A DNA stretch of 5,994 nucleotides. Origin: Bacteroidales bacterium. GTDB taxonomy: Bacteria; Bacteroidota; Bacteroidia; Bacteroidales; UBA7960. A model generated the notes under the pieces. That model saw nothing but the letters and a program-made list of their open reading frames with translations. It made no database searches and had not been told where the DNA came from. Shown in pieces: positions 4,658 to 5,994 of the stretch. Both the position numbers and the translations under genes were made by a program. The first letter of the stretch is position 1. The number at the start of each line of letters is the position of its first letter. The stretch is from positions 1 through 5,994 of the forward strand of contig SLNX01000220.1 of assembly GCA_007132825.1 (NCBI GenBank), in the 5' to 3' direction.

Positions 4658-5994
4658 GTGAATCATCGGTCAACGCTTTTGTTCATTGTATCGCTCTTCT
4701 TGATCATTCAGGGAGTTTCTGCACAACATGGCACCCTTGAGGGCCATATCCGTAATCCGGAAGGAGAAGCACTGGCGTTCGTGCATATAGCCATTGATGG
4801 GACCGCGCGAGGAACAACCAGTAACGAAGAAGGATATTTCATTATCAGAACACCTGTTCGTGAAGAGTTCCTGCTGCGCATCTCTTATCTGGGCTACATG
4901 CCCAAAAGCCTCCCCCTTGTCTTTCTTCCGGGTGAGCAACGCATGGTTGAAATCATACTGGACCCGATTGCCACAGACCTGCCGGACATAGAAATAATTG
5001 GCCGACAGCTTTTAACCACAGACATTACAAGACTTGATCCAAGCCTAACAAGGGCATTACCCGGTCCATCCTCAGGTATTGAAGGGCTGCTGCAAACCCT
5101 GCCAGGTGTGTCAACCGCATCAGAGTTATCCACCCAGTATTCGGTAAGGGGAGGAAATTATGACGAAAACCTGGTTTACGTTAACGGGATTGAGATCTAT
5201 CGCCCTTTTCTGGTCAGGGCAGGACAACAGGAGGGGCTAAGCTTTCTGAATCCCGATATGGTTGCTTCCATTGAATTCTCGGCGGGCGGGTTCAATGCAG
5301 AATATGGCGACAAAATGGCTTCGGTGCTCGATATTACCTATAAGACACCAGAAGCATTTGCCGGCTCTTTCTCCCTAAGTCTTTTGGAGGGTGCTTTACA
5401 TCTGGAAGGGGCTTCCGAACAACATAAATTATCCTACCTTTTTGGTGTCAGGTACAAATCAAATCAGTATCTGTTGGGCACACTTGACACTCAAGGAGAT
5501 TATCAACCTTCCTTTACCGACATCCAAGGGTTGGTCAACTACAACATATCCGGGCGCTGGAGTCTGAGTTTTTTGGCCAACTTTAATAACAACAGATATC
5601 AGTTCGTTCCCGAAGTGCAAAGAACCCGTTTTGGGACCATTACCGAAGTTCGTGAGTTCACTGTATTTTTCGACGGACAGGAGGTAACACAATTCCTTAC
5701 AGGCATGGGAGCCCTGTCGTTGAATTACAAACCCAGGGAGGACCTGTCGCTGCAGTTCATAACCAGTGTTTTTCAATCTGATGAGAGAGAATATTTTGAT
5801 GTGCTTGGTCAGTATTGGTTGCAACGCGTTGAAACCGACATGGGTCAGGATGATTTTGGGCAACCGGTGGGAGAACCCCTTGGTGTTGGAACATTCCTTA
5901 ATCATGCCCGTAATTACCTGAACGCCATCGTTTGGAATGCTGAGATCAAGGGACAATGGAGCCATGATGGACAAGACTTACGCTGGGGAGTCAA
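4658..5994 (+). CDS. TonB-dependent outer-membrane receptor (GTG start), 3' end outside window
   Basis: The frame is open to the last base; 445 codons are visible, so the C-terminal barrel is missing. Going back from the conserved part, the frame reaches a stop at 4622-4624 with no ATG. GTG 4658 gives a textbook signal peptide (NHRSTLLFIVSLFLIIQG, then VSAQ) with cleavage after about residue 23. Residues about 24-112 are a carboxypeptidase-regulatory-like domain (LEGHIRNPEGEALAFVHI, GTARGTTSNEEGYF, ISYLGYMP). The plug domain (about 115-230) shows LLQTLPGVST, VRGGNYDENLVYVNGIEIYR, GLSFLNPDMV, FSAGGFNAEYGDKM and SVLDITYKTP. The barrel begins after that. Such receptors take up large or scarce ligands across the outer membrane using the TonB-ExbBD proton-driven system. 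The RGGNYDEN/YVNGIEIYRPF plug differs from that of SusC-type glycan receptors and no SusD-like gene is visible, so the ligand cannot be named. Possible downstream partners are outside the window. Confidence 0.93.
   Translation, partial: MNHRSTLLFIVSLFLIIQGVSAQHGTLEGHIRNPEGEALAFVHIAIDGTARGTTSNEEGYFIIRTPVREEFLLRISYLGYMPKSLPLVFLPGEQRMVEIILDPIATDLPDIEIIGRQLLTTDITRLDPSLTRALPGPSSGIEGLLQTLPGVSTASELSTQYSVRGGNYDENLVYVNGIEIYRPFLVRAGQQEGLSFLNPDMVASIEFSAGGFNAEYGDKMASVLDITYKTPEAFAGSFSLSLLEGALHLEGASEQHKLSYLFGVRYKSNQYLLGTLDTQGDYQPSFTDIQGLVNYNISGRWSLSFLANFNNNRYQFVPEVQRTRFGTITEVREFTVFFDGQEVTQFLTGMGALSLNYKPREDLSLQFITSVFQSDEREYFDVLGQYWLQRVETDMGQDDFGQPVGEPLGVGTFLNHARNYLNAIVWNAEIKGQWSHDGQDLRWGV

Noticed and set aside
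4572..4670. 9-base direct repeat ATCATCGGT (4572-4580 and 4662-4670), exactly 90 bases apart
   Set aside because: It is short, one copy lies inside the receptor's signal-peptide codons, and there is no further similarity around it, so it is likely chance.
5459..5974. 171-codon open frame on the minus strand inside the TonB receptor
   Set aside because: It is antisense to a clearly coding region with plug and barrel motifs on the plus strand, shows no recognisable motif, and is best explained as a shadow of the receptor's codon use.

Overview
The window looks like ordinary chromosomal DNA from a member of the Bacteroidota, probably a Bacteroidales/Marinilabiliales-type organism. The evidence is a Bacteroidota-style ribosomal protein L28, a DUF6588 outer-membrane-type protein, a TonB-dependent receptor that begins with a carboxypeptidase-regulatory-like domain, and promoter candidates of the Bacteroidota type (TTTG, about 19-20 bases, TAnnTTTG). 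Most genes lack Shine-Dalgarno sequences. No mobile element, CRISPR array, tRNA or rRNA was recognised.

Layout. At the left edge, on the + strand, is the C-terminal part of a ComA-family phosphosulfolactate synthase (1-336). A DUF368/PopT-type polyprenyl-phosphate transporter follows (388-1335), probably in the same transcript. Converging on it with an 8-base gap are two - strand genes: a small membrane-anchored J-domain protein (1344-1856) and, upstream of it, a secreted DUF6588 protein (1993-3084). Next comes a 355-base non-genic stretch (3085-3439). It holds a 162-base segment open on both strands and, at its right end, a good promoter for rpmB. The rpmB gene (3440-3676) stands alone and is closed by a very strong intrinsic terminator (3690-3734).

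The right third carries two + strand genes for envelope proteins that share a carboxypeptidase-regulatory-like beta-sandwich domain. The first is a 220-residue secreted protein (3824-4486). The second is a TonB-dependent receptor that runs off the window (4658 onward). The receptor has no usable ATG. It appears to start at GTG 4658, where a complete signal peptide begins, 22 bases after a perfect TATCTTTG -7 element. Just upstream, and in the same frame, is a strong Shine-Dalgarno sequence with an ATG and a six-codon ORF ending in TAA. This is the oddest local feature of the window.

Functional reading. The genes are mostly envelope-related: lipid-carrier recycling (DUF368), outer-membrane or secreted proteins (DUF6588, regulatory-domain protein, TonB receptor) and a membrane J-protein. 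I see no sign of a dedicated defence, secretion or biosynthetic system. The most useful leads are the leader of the TonB receptor, the unexplained 3120-3281 segment, the solitary rpmB, and the pairing of the two regulatory-domain proteins.
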